Positions 7,759 through 15,098 of a stretch of 64,000 bases of DNA are shown here, in pieces. Position 1 is the stretch's first letter. Every line of letters starts with the position of its first letter. Source of the stretch: Ectopseudomonas oleovorans (lineage in GTDB: Bacteria; Pseudomonadota; Gammaproteobacteria; Pseudomonadales; Pseudomonadaceae); assembly GCF_003052605.1 (NCBI RefSeq), contig NZ_QASO01000124.1:1-64000 (forward strand). Reading direction: 5' to 3'. The notes under the pieces are model-generated. The model saw only the letters and a program-made list of their open reading frames with translations, ran no database searches and was not told the origin of the DNA. Position numbers and translations under genes: made by a program.

Positions 7759-7906
7759 CTAGGCTCTGTACAAAAAGTGCCTGCGCTCGGTGATGCTGCG
7801 TTAAAAACAGACTCAGAATGCTCATTTACAACACGTAAACTCCGCTTCTTCGCCTGTTTTTGCCTTGCCTGACCATCGCTCGACGACTTTTCGTACAGAG
7901 CCTTAG
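7759..7906. mobile_element. MITE-like element 2 (AGGCTCTGTAC inverted ends)
   Basis: 148-bp non-coding element bounded by AGGCTCTGTACRAAAAGT inverted repeats (18 bp, one mismatch) and located between the SnoaL and DUF899 genes. Its core (about 7793-7845) matches element 1 in inverted orientation, but its ends are unrelated to those of element 1. It lies 15 bp upstream of the SnoaL start and 3 bp beyond the DUF899 stop, so it probably sits inside the operon transcript and can fold as a long hairpin. Confidence 0.72.
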
Positions 7907-7908
7907 GT

Positions 7909-8691
7909 TCAGGCCTTGTGGCCGCAGCAGTCGTGGGTGGGCGCGGTCTGTTCGTACTCGTCGTGCAGGCGCGTCCAGTTGAGCCCCTTGCCGTCCAGAT
8001 CGGGCATGCCGTCCCAACCCTCGCCGCGGCCAAAAGGCGTGAAGTCGAGGAAATGGAAGCTGCTCATCAGCATCTCCACGCCTCGGCCATAGGTGGAATA
8101 GGTGTGGTAGATGCGCCCACCGTCGCGCAGGAACACGCTGACACCGGGCTGCTCGCCCTGGATGTGATAGGTCAGCCCCAGGCGCTCGAGCTCGTCCTTG
8201 TCGCGGTAGTTGTATTCGACCGGCGCGACCTGCTCGTCGGTGGTGGCATGGTAGTCGTAGTTGAAGCGGCTGCCGTAGGAGCTGTACCAGGGCAGGGTCC
8301 AGCCCATGCGCCGTTTGAACGCCTCGAGATCGGCCAAGGGCGCCCGCGAAACCAGGACCAGGTTGGTATCGCGAGCATGCAGGTGGGACTGGTGGCCGAT
8401 GTTGTCCACCAGGCAGGAACAGCCGTCAGAGCCCTCGCCGCGATCCATGTGGTACATGAAGTGGTAGACGATCAGCTGGCTGCGCCCGTGGAACAGCGCC
8501 TCCAGGCCGACTTCGCCCTGCGGGCCGTCGAAGCGGTAATCCTCTTCCACCAGCACCATGGGCAGGGCACGGCGGGCGCGGTTGATTGCGTCGCGCTGAC
8601 GGGTCAGCGCCTTTTCCTGTTCGAGCAGCGCCTTGCGAGCGGCCAGCCATTGCTCACGCGTGGCGACCTCGGGGACATAGTGGCGATCCAT
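7909..8691 (-). CDS. DUF899 family (thioredoxin-like) protein
   Basis: 260 residues. The opening REQWLAARKALLEQEKALTRQRDAINRARRALP and the segments YHFMYHMDRGEGSDGCSCLVDNI and LPWYSSYGSRFNYDY are hallmarks of the DUF899 family, predicted to have a thioredoxin-like fold. The paired cysteines in GCSC may be redox active (inference). Function is unknown. The C-terminus contains a CC pair (HDCCGHKA). It lies 33 bp downstream of the YCII-type gene in the same direction. Confidence 0.88.
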   Translation of the reverse strand: MDRHYVPEVATREQWLAARKALLEQEKALTRQRDAINRARRALPMVLVEEDYRFDGPQGEVGLEALFHGRSQLIVYHFMYHMDRGEGSDGCSCLVDNIGHQSHLHARDTNLVLVSRAPLADLEAFKRRMGWTLPWYSSYGSRFNYDYHATTDEQVAPVEYNYRDKDELERLGLTYHIQGEQPGVSVFLRDGGRIYHTYSTYGRGVEMLMSSFHFLDFTPFGRGEGWDGMPDLDGKGLNWTRLHDEYEQTAPTHDCCGHKA

Positions 8692-8724
8692 AGCGGTTCT
8701 CCCTGTTGATCGAGCCTTGCCGGC

Positions 8725-9099
8725 TCAGTGCTGAGCGGCCTGCAGCTGCGCCGGCTGGATATCCAGCTCGCGCACCGGGCGCACTTCCACGCAGCCGACA
8801 CGGGCGGCGGGAATGTGTCCGGCGAGCTGGATGGCCTCGTTGAGGTCGCGCGCCTCCACCAGATAGAAGCCGGCCAGTTGCTCCTTGGTTTCGGCGAAGG
8901 GGCCGTCGGTGATCGCCAGCTTGCCGCCGCGCATGCGCACGGTGGTGGCGGTCTGCACCGATTGCAGCGCCTCGGCGGCGAGCATGCGCCCGCTCTCCTG
9001 AACCGAGTTGGCGTAGGCGAAGCATTCGCTGTCATGCGGGCTGTCGGGGGAGCTGTGCAGCTCCTGTTCGTTGGCGTAGACGAGGCAGAGGTATTTCAT
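8725..9099 (-). CDS. YCII-related (DGPFAETKE family) protein
   Basis: 124 residues with an alpha-beta dimeric ferredoxin-like fold. MKYLCLVYANEQEL at the start and the signature DGPFAETKEQLAGFYL (about 64-79) place it in the YCII/PCGBP family. Such genes often travel with extracytoplasmic-function sigma factors; none is seen here. The ATG at 9099 follows GGAG, and the longer reading to 9156 is non-conserved. It is the first gene of a likely three-gene operon with DUF899 and SnoaL proteins. Confidence 0.87.
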   Translation of the reverse strand: MKYLCLVYANEQELHSSPDSPHDSECFAYANSVQESGRMLAAEALQSVQTATTVRMRGGKLAITDGPFAETKEQLAGFYLVEARDLNEAIQLAGHIPAARVGCVEVRPVRELDIQPAQLQAAQH

Positions 9100-9197
9100 G
9101 ACGCACTCCAGTTCCTTGGCGGGTGGGTACTGGATAGTCGAACGCAGCGAGCGCATTTCGACATTGGCCGCAAAAACATCACAGAAGCCGACGAACG

Positions 9198-9291
9198 GTA
9201 GGGTGCGCCGTGCGCATCAGCCTCTCCGTAGTCCTCGCGCACTGGCGATTCACAGTCTGCCGGCGACCTCGGTGCGCGCAGCGCACTCTAC
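9198..9291. repeat. REP pair (GTAGGGTGCGC type), inverted
   Basis: GTAGGGTGCGCCGTGCGCA at the left and GGTGCGCGCAGCGCACTCTAC at the right form an inverted pair. The right unit overlaps the 3' end of the GntR gene, and its GTAG supplies that gene's TAG stop codon. Confidence 0.75.
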
Positions 9292-10004
9292 TCGGGGACT
9301 TCGACGCTGACGTGAATGGCGTCGTGGCGCCAGAACTCCAGGTCGCAGTCGATGATGCGTCCGTGCTGATCGCGGTTGACCCGGGTAATGCGCAGCGCCG
9401 GGCTGCCCGCTGCCACCTTGAGGCTGGCCGCGGCTTCGGCGTGCAGCGCGGTGGGTACCATGTCGAAGCGCACGCGACCGTAGTGGATGCCGTACTCGCT
9501 GGCATACAGGTCGGTCAGCGAGCGAGTCAGGTCGAACTCGAGAATGCCGGGGAAGTAGGCCGGATTCAGGTAGTGCTCGACATACAGCACCAGGCGCCCG
9601 TCGATGCGCCGCGCGCGGCACACCTGATAGACGCTCGACAGTGCCGGCAGCGCCAGCACCTGACAGATCTGCGCGGAGGCCGGCATCAAGCGCGCACTCA
9701 GGACCTCGGTAGCCGGTACCCGCCCCTGCTCGGCGACCATGGCGTGGAAGTGGGTACGTACCAGAGGGTTGTAGGCCACCCGTTGCGGCGAAACGAACCA
9801 GCCACGACGCTCCTCGCGATAGACCAGCCCCTGTGCCTCCAGCTGGCCGAGCGCCTCGCGCAGGGTGATGCGGGTGGTGTCGAACAGTTCGCTGAGCTTG
9901 CGTTCGGCCGGCAGCTTGCTACCGGAGGGCAGCAGGCCGCGGTCGATCTGCTCCTGCAACGCGCGGCAGATGACGGTGACGGCCCGCGGCGCTTCTTCGC
10001 GCAT
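9288..10004 (-). CDS. GntR family regulator with UTRA domain (PhnF/PhnR-like)
   Basis: 238 residues. An N-terminal GntR winged helix (about 10-75; SKLPAERKLSELFDTTRITLREALGQLEAQGLVYREERRG) precedes a UTRA effector-binding domain (about 95-235). This HutC-type subfamily binds small metabolites and often represses an adjacent transport operon; PhnR of the Salmonella phosphonate cluster is an architectural parallel. The ATG at 10004 follows GGGAG with 7-bp spacing. It is divergent from the ABC operon that starts at 10320. Palindromes in the intergenic space are candidate operators. Confidence 0.9.
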   Translation of the reverse strand: MREEAPRAVTVICRALQEQIDRGLLPSGSKLPAERKLSELFDTTRITLREALGQLEAQGLVYREERRGWFVSPQRVAYNPLVRTHFHAMVAEQGRVPATEVLSARLMPASAQICQVLALPALSSVYQVCRARRIDGRLVLYVEHYLNPAYFPGILEFDLTRSLTDLYASEYGIHYGRVRFDMVPTALHAEAAASLKVAAGSPALRITRVNRDQHGRIIDCDLEFWRHDAIHVSVEVPE

Positions 10005-10019
10005 CAATTGTCTCCCTTA

Positions 10020-10031
10020 TGGACTAGTCCA
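10020..10031. promoter_or_regulatory. perfect palindrome at the GntR gene, candidate operator
   Basis: TGGACTAGTCCA is a perfect 12-bp palindrome 15 bp upstream of the GntR start codon. It resembles the TGG-N2-TA-N2-CCA type of site bound by HutC-subfamily GntR proteins. Autoregulation is inferred. Confidence 0.5.
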
Positions 10032-10234
10032 GCCCCATCACGGGGCAAAAGTCGTGTGCTCGGACGGCTTACCAGCCTAGGCAGTCTAGATGACCTGCAG
10101 ATGACAACCCTGCTACAAGCACGCCGCATGCCACCGCCGCCAAGGTCCGCAGGCCGCGAAATCAGTTACTTAGCCATGGTCTACGCTTGTTGAGCGCGCC
10201 AGCCGGTCAAGCCTAGACATCTGCCCCCGGCGAC

Positions 10235-10268
10235 CCGACATAAAACTGTCATTGAAGGCGCCTAGATT
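10235..10268 (+). promoter_or_regulatory. PHO box and -10 element of the organophosphorus ABC operon
   Basis: CCGACATAAAACTGTCAT (10235-10252) matches the PhoB consensus CTGTCATAWAWCTGTCAY at all but two positions: two 7-mers 11 bp apart with an A-rich spacer. Ten bases downstream is TAGATT (10263-10268), a -10 in the position expected at PhoB-activated promoters. This links the operon to phosphate starvation. The GntR-type palindrome at 10283 lies just beyond the predicted start site. The rest of the 315-bp gap (10005-10319) holds several CTAGA motifs but no gene. Confidence 0.75.
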
Positions 10269-10282
10269 GGCTCAGGTCTTGC

Positions 10283-10294
10283 TGATCTAGACCA
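10283..10294. promoter_or_regulatory. candidate GntR/UTRA operator before the ABC operon
   Basis: TGATCTAGACCA is one base away from the perfect palindrome TGGTCTAGACCA and lies between the predicted transcription start and the ribosome site of the binding-protein gene, a repressor position. Related CTAGA cores occur at about 10085, 10212 and 10262. Confidence 0.5.
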
Positions 10295-10319
10295 ACACTC
10301 TCATGCAAAGGAGTTTCCG

Positions 10320-11378
10320 ATGAAACAACTGCTGCTGGCTTCACTGATGGGCTCGGCCATCGCCCTGGCGACCTCCGCCATGGCCGAAGGCACCGACTTG
10401 CAGGCACTGGAACAGGCTGCACGCGCCGAGGGCGCGGTGAATAGCGTGGGTATGCCCGACAGCTGGGCCAACTGGAAAGACACCTGGGCGGACCTGGCGC
10501 GCCTCTACGGTCTCAAGCATCAGGACACCGACATGAGCTCGGCGCAGGAAATCGCCAAGTTCGCCGCCGAGAAGGAAAACGCTACCGCCGATATCGGTGA
10601 CGTCGGCGCCGCCTTCGGCCCCATCGCAGTGCAGCAGGGTGTCACCCAGCCGTACAAGCCGAGCACCTGGGCGCAGATTCCGGATTGGGCCAAGGATGAA
10701 GATGGCCACTGGATGCTGGCCTACACCGGCTCCATCGCCTTTATCGTCAACAAGCAACTGGTCAAGGACATCCCGCGTTCCTGGGCCGACCTCAAGACCG
10801 GCACCTACAAGGTCTCAGCCGGGGACGTCAGCACCGCTGCGCAAGCGGTCAACGGTGTACTGGCGGCTGCCATCGCCATGGGCGGCAACGAGAGCAACGT
10901 GCAACCGGCCCTGGATTTCTACGGCGAACTGGCCAAGCAGCGTCGCCTGTCGCTGGCCAACCCGACCATCCAGACCCTGGAGAAGGGCGAAGTGGAAGTC
11001 GGCATCGTCTGGGACTTCAACGGCCTGAGCTACCGCGACCAGATCGACCCCGAGCGCTTCGAGGTGCTGATCCCGTCTGACGGTTCGGTGATCTCCGGTT
11101 ACACCACCATCATTAACAAGTGGGCGAAGAACCCCAACGCCGCCAAGCTGACCCGCGAATACATCTTGAGCGACGCCGGGCAGATCAACCTGGCCAAGGG
11201 CAACGCCCGCCCGATCCGTGCCGAGCACATCGAGCTGCCGGCCGAGGTGCAGGCCAAGCTGCTGCCGCAAGAGCAGTACGCCAAGGTCCAGCCGATCAAG
11301 GATGCCGCTGCCTGGGAGGCCACCTCCAAGGCCCTGCCGCGCCTGTGGCAGGAGCACGTGATCATCAATATGAACTGA
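10320..11378 (+). CDS. ABC transporter periplasmic substrate-binding protein (organophosphorus-type operon)
   Basis: 352 residues. A signal peptide (about 1-22, ending SAMA) is followed by a type II periplasmic binding fold of the iron/2-aminoethylphosphonate/putrescine group (VNSVGMPDSWANWKDTWADL; later WADLKTGTYKV and VEVGIVWDFNGL). Together with the two permeases and ATPase downstream it makes a complete importer. The ligand is not readable from the sequence. The upstream PHO box and the phosphohydrolase genes in the operon point to an organophosphate or phosphonate (inference). It is preceded by AAGGAG and separated from the next gene by a REP-rich spacer. Confidence 0.88.
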   Translation: MKQLLLASLMGSAIALATSAMAEGTDLQALEQAARAEGAVNSVGMPDSWANWKDTWADLARLYGLKHQDTDMSSAQEIAKFAAEKENATADIGDVGAAFGPIAVQQGVTQPYKPSTWAQIPDWAKDEDGHWMLAYTGSIAFIVNKQLVKDIPRSWADLKTGTYKVSAGDVSTAAQAVNGVLAAAIAMGGNESNVQPALDFYGELAKQRRLSLANPTIQTLEKGEVEVGIVWDFNGLSYRDQIDPERFEVLIPSDGSVISGYTTIINKWAKNPNAAKLTREYILSDAGQINLAKGNARPIRAEHIELPAEVQAKLLPQEQYAKVQPIKDAAAWEATSKALPRLWQEHVIINMN

Positions 11379-11382
11379 TGCC

Positions 11383-11622
11383 GTAGCCCGGAGGTAATCC
11401 TGGGTGTTCTTGGGCATTACCTTGAATGCTGCATGCACGCGATTGGCTCCCCTCTCCCATTCATGGGAGAGGGGCTGGGGGAGAGGGCTGAAAACACCGC
11501 GAATCTGCCGGTTTTCCCCTCTCCCTAACCCTCTCCCCAAAGGGGCGAGGGGACTGACCGCGTTCGACCGTTGCTTATGTGAACAATATGACGGCACTTC
11601 TCCCGGATCATCTCCGGGCTAC
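11383..11622. repeat. composite REP spacer inside the ABC operon
   Basis: GTAGCCCGGAGGTAATCC (11383-11400) is inverted at 11605-11622. Between them are CCCCTCTCCC/GGGAGAGGGG hairpins and a second CCCCTCTCCC-rich unit up to about 11552. The spacer separates the binding-protein gene from the other five genes. Such hairpins typically stabilise upstream mRNA, which fits the high level of binding protein an importer needs. Confidence 0.7.
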
Positions 11623-11641
11623 GACCGAACGAGAGATATCG

Positions 11642-12448
11642 ATGAAACACAACGTCATTCTGGTGGTACTGGATGGCCTGAGCTATCAGGTGGCCCAGCA
11701 TGCGCTGGGGCATCTGCAGGCATACTGTCAGGCCGGACGCGCCGCGCTGTACAAGCTCGACTGCGCCCTGCCGGCGCTGTCCCGCCCGCTCTACGAATGC
11801 ATCCTCACCGGCGTGGCGCCCATCGACAGCGGCATCGTCAATAACGATGTGGTGCGCCTGTCGCATCAGCGCAGCATCTTTCACTACGCCCGTGACGCCG
11901 GCCTGAGCACCGCCGCTGCGGCCTATCACTGGGTCAGTGAGTTGTATAACCGCGCGCCCTTCCAGGCTGCCCGCGACCGTCATACCAGCGATGAGTCGCT
12001 ACCGATCCAGCACGGCCACTTCTACTACGCCGACCACTACCCGGATTCGCACCTGTTCGCCGATGCCGACAGCCTGCGCCAGCGCCATAGCCCCAACCTG
12101 CTGCTGGTGCACCCGATGAACATCGACGACGCCGGCCACAAGCACGGTCTCGACAGTTCGCAGTACCGCAACGCCGCGCGCATGGCCGATGTGCTGCTGG
12201 CCGAATACATCCAGCCCTGGCTCGACGCCGGTTACCAGATCCTGGTGACCGCCGATCACGGCATGAACAACGACCGCAGCCACAATGGCCTGCTGGCGGA
12301 AGAGCGCGAAGTGCCGCTGATCGTTCTCGGCAGCGCGTTCAGCCTCGATCCTGCAGCCCGCCCGCAACAAACCGAGTTATGCGGCACCATCTGCCAGCTG
12401 CTCGGCGTGGCCCACGACAAACCCTGGTGCAGGGAGCTGCTTGCATGA
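11642..12448 (+). CDS. cytoplasmic NPP/alkaline-phosphatase-superfamily phosphohydrolase
   Basis: 268 residues with a complete NPP-type two-metal site: D11 in VVLDG, candidate nucleophile S47 in PALSRP, D162 and H166 in the D-x2-G-H-x2-G motif (DDAGHKHG), D205-H206 in TADHG, and H214. There is no signal peptide, unlike classical alkaline phosphatases, so it should act on an imported substrate. It is shorter than phosphonoacetate hydrolase of the same superfamily. Phosphodiester or phosphonate hydrolysis are both possible. The ATG at 11642 follows GAGAG. Its stop overlaps the permease start (ATGA). Confidence 0.85.
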   Translation: MKHNVILVVLDGLSYQVAQHALGHLQAYCQAGRAALYKLDCALPALSRPLYECILTGVAPIDSGIVNNDVVRLSHQRSIFHYARDAGLSTAAAAYHWVSELYNRAPFQAARDRHTSDESLPIQHGHFYYADHYPDSHLFADADSLRQRHSPNLLLVHPMNIDDAGHKHGLDSSQYRNAARMADVLLAEYIQPWLDAGYQILVTADHGMNNDRSHNGLLAEEREVPLIVLGSAFSLDPAARPQQTELCGTICQLLGVAHDKPWCRELLA

Positions 12449-13287
12449 AGTCGTCCATTTCCAGCAAGGGTTGGGCGCTGTTGTGCTTGGTGCCCTTCGC
12501 CCTGTTCTTCCTCGCCTTCCAGATCGCGCCGCTGGCCTGGGTGGCGAGCAACAGCCTGAACACTGCCGATGGCTGGGGTCTGGGTAATTTCCAGCAGGCG
12601 TTTTCTTCGGCGTTCTATCGTCAGGCCATGCGCCACAGCCTGGAGGTGGCCTTCTGGTCGAGCCTGTTCGGCATCATCATCGCCATCATCGGCAGCTATT
12701 CGCTGCGCCAGGTCAGTAGCCGCCTGCGCGACTTCGTCATGGCGTTTTCCAACATGACCAGCAACTTCTCCGGGGTGCCGCTGGCCTTCGCCTTCATCAT
12801 CCTGCTCGGTTTCAACGGCGCGCTGACCATCCTGCTCAAGCAGATGGGCGTGATCGAGGACTTCAACCTCTACTCCAAGACGGGTCTGATCGTCCTTTAC
12901 ACCTATTTCCAGATTCCCCTCGGCGTGCTGCTGCTCTATCCGGCCTTCGACGCCCTGCGCGAAGACTGGCGCGAGTCGGCCGAGCTGCTCGGCGCCAGCA
13001 ATTGGCAGTTCTGGCGCCATATCGGCCTGCCGGTGCTGACCCCTGCACTACTTGGCACCTTCGTCATCCTGCTGGCCAACGCCCTGGGCGCCTACGCCAC
13101 GGTGTATGCGCTGACCACCGGCAACTTCAACATCCTGCCGATCCGTATCGCGGCGATGGTCTCCGGCGACATCTTCCTCGATCCGAACATGGCCAGCGCA
13201 CTGGCGATGGTGCTGGTCGGCCTGATGACCCTGATCACCATCGTCCACCAATGGCTGCTGCGCCGGAGCTACCATGTCGCCCGCTGA
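12445..13287 (+). CDS. ABC transporter permease, first subunit
   Basis: 280 residues with about six membrane helices and the EAA loop (REDWRESAELLGASNWQFWRHIGLPVL, about 175-200) that contacts the ATPase. It belongs to the binding-protein-dependent permease family used by spermidine, iron and phosphonate importers. The start at 12445 overlaps the phosphohydrolase stop, and its 3' end overlaps the next permease by 14 bp, so the three are translationally coupled. Confidence 0.92.
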   Translation: MKSSISSKGWALLCLVPFALFFLAFQIAPLAWVASNSLNTADGWGLGNFQQAFSSAFYRQAMRHSLEVAFWSSLFGIIIAIIGSYSLRQVSSRLRDFVMAFSNMTSNFSGVPLAFAFIILLGFNGALTILLKQMGVIEDFNLYSKTGLIVLYTYFQIPLGVLLLYPAFDALREDWRESAELLGASNWQFWRHIGLPVLTPALLGTFVILLANALGAYATVYALTTGNFNILPIRIAAMVSGDIFLDPNMASALAMVLVGLMTLITIVHQWLLRRSYHVAR

Positions 13288-14062
13288 AAAACGCTCGCCG
13301 CTGTTCCACCAACTGGTGGTCTACCTGCTGTTTCTGATCCTGCTGCTGCCACTGCTCGGCACACTGGTGTATTCGCTATCCACCAGTTGGTCGGCGACCG
13401 TCCTGCCCAGCGGCTTTACCTTCAAGTGGTACGTGGCGCTGTGGAGCGATGCGCGCTTTCTGGCCGCCTTCGGCCGCTCGCTGCTGGTGTGCTTTGGCGC
13501 GCTGGCGTTGTCATTGCTGCTGATCCTGCCGCTGCTGTTCGTGGTCAACTACCACTTCCCCAAACTGGACGCGGTGATGAACGTGCTGATCCTGCTGCCG
13601 TTCGCCATTCCGCCGGTGGTGTCCTCGGTCGGCCTGATGCAGCTGTTCGCGTCCGGCCCGCTGCCGATCCTCGGTACGCCATGGATACTGATCGGCTGCT
13701 ACTTCACCATCGCCCTGCCCTTCATGTACCGCGCCATCAGCAACAACCTGCAGGCGATCAACCTGCGCGACCTGATGGACGCCGCCCACCTGCTCGGCGC
13801 CAGCACCTGGCGCGCCGCATTCATGGTGGTGCTGCCGAACCTGCGCAAGGGGTTGATGGTTTCGGTGTTCCTGTCCTTCAGCTTCCTGTTCGGCGAATTC
13901 GTCTTCGCCAACCTGCTGGTGGGCAGCCGCTACGAGACGCTGCAGGTGTACCTGTACAACATGCGCAACGACAGCGGCCATTTCACCAGCGCCCTGGTGA
14001 TCTCCTATTTCATGTTCGTGCTGCTGATGACCTGGGCAGCCAACCGTCTGAACAAGGGGTAG
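13274..14062 (+). CDS. ABC transporter permease, second subunit
   Basis: 262 residues with six predicted transmembrane helices and the EAA motif (LRDLMDAAHLLGASTWRAAFMVVLPNL, about 160-186). It should pair with the preceding permease as a heterodimeric membrane channel. Its TAG stop codon is formed by the GTAG that starts a REP unit (14059-14081), suggesting the repeat inserted at, or trimmed, the gene's 3' end. Confidence 0.92.
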   Translation: MSPAEKRSPLFHQLVVYLLFLILLLPLLGTLVYSLSTSWSATVLPSGFTFKWYVALWSDARFLAAFGRSLLVCFGALALSLLLILPLLFVVNYHFPKLDAVMNVLILLPFAIPPVVSSVGLMQLFASGPLPILGTPWILIGCYFTIALPFMYRAISNNLQAINLRDLMDAAHLLGASTWRAAFMVVLPNLRKGLMVSVFLSFSFLFGEFVFANLLVGSRYETLQVYLYNMRNDSGHFTSALVISYFMFVLLMTWAANRLNKG

Positions 14063-14081
14063 GAGCCAGCTTGCTGGCGAT
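14059..14081. repeat. REP unit (GTAGGAGCC type)
   Basis: A 23-bp unit beginning GTAGGAGCCAGCTTGCTGG and reading on to CGAT. It overlaps the stop codon of the permease gene. The same family recurs at 44988-45047. Confidence 0.75.
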
Positions 14082-14111
14082 CCCTTACCCGCTTGCCCAC
14101 AAGGATCTGCA

Positions 14112-15098
14112 ATGAGTTACCTGAATATCCGAAACCTGCACAAAAGCTACGGCCCGACGCGGATCTTTACCGACATCAATATCGAGATCGGCCAGGGCCA
14201 GTTCATCACCCTGCTCGGCCCGTCCGGCTGCGGCAAGTCCACCCTGCTGCGCTGCATCGCTGGCCTGACGGCGGTCGACGGCGGGCAGATCCTGCTGGGC
14301 GGCGAGGACCTGGTACCCGTTGCGCCGCAAAAGCGCGGCATCGGCATGGTGTTCCAGAGCTACGCGCTGTTCCCCAACATGACCGTGGCGCAGAACGTCG
14401 CCTTCGGCCTGCGCATGCAGAAAGTCCCAGCCGCCGAGGCCAGCAAGCGTGTCGCCGAGGTGCTGGAGCTGGTGGAGCTCAACGACTACGCCAATCGTTA
14501 CCCGCAGCAGCTCTCCGGCGGCCAGTGCCAGCGCGTGGCCCTGGCCCGTTCGCTGGTCACTCGCCCGCGCCTGCTGCTGCTCGATGAGCCGCTGTCGGCC
14601 CTGGATGCGCGCATCCGCAAACACCTGCGCGAGCAGATTCGTGCCATCCAGCGCGAGCTGGGCCTGACCACCATTTTCGTCACCCACGATCAGGAAGAGG
14701 CGCTGGTCTTGAGCGACCGCATCGTGCTGATGAACGGCGGTAACATCGTCCAGAGCGGCGATGCCGAAACCCTCTACACCGCGCCGGCCGATGCCTTCGC
14801 CGCCGGTTTTATCGGCAACTACAACCTGCTCGACGCCGATGCCGCCAGCCGCTTGCTGCTGCGCCCGGTGAACAGCCGCGTGGCGATTCGCCCGGAGGCC
14901 ATCCAGATCGCGGCTCAGGGGATCGAGGGCACCATTGTCAGTCACAGCCTGCTCGGCAACGTCATCCGCTACCGCGTCGAGGCCCGTGGCGTGGAGCTGC
15001 TCGTGGATGTGCTCAACCGCTCCGCTGCCGACCTGCACCACGATGGCCAAAGCGTCAGCCTGGCCATTGGCGCCGATGCGATCCGGGAGGTGGCGTGA
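14112..15098 (+). CDS. ABC transporter ATP-binding protein
   Basis: 328 residues. Walker A GPSGCGKST (36-44), Q-loop in MVFQSYALFPNMT, signature LSGGQ (134-138), Walker B LLLLDEP (D158) and the switch His in VTHDQEEA are all intact. A C-terminal TOBE-like regulatory region follows (about 235-328). It energises the two permeases upstream. The 3' end overlaps the HAD phosphatase start (TGATG). Confidence 0.94.
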   Translation: MSYLNIRNLHKSYGPTRIFTDINIEIGQGQFITLLGPSGCGKSTLLRCIAGLTAVDGGQILLGGEDLVPVAPQKRGIGMVFQSYALFPNMTVAQNVAFGLRMQKVPAAEASKRVAEVLELVELNDYANRYPQQLSGGQCQRVALARSLVTRPRLLLLDEPLSALDARIRKHLREQIRAIQRELGLTTIFVTHDQEEALVLSDRIVLMNGGNIVQSGDAETLYTAPADAFAAGFIGNYNLLDADAASRLLLRPVNSRVAIRPEAIQIAAQGIEGTIVSHSLLGNVIRYRVEARGVELLVDVLNRSAADLHHDGQSVSLAIGADAIREVA

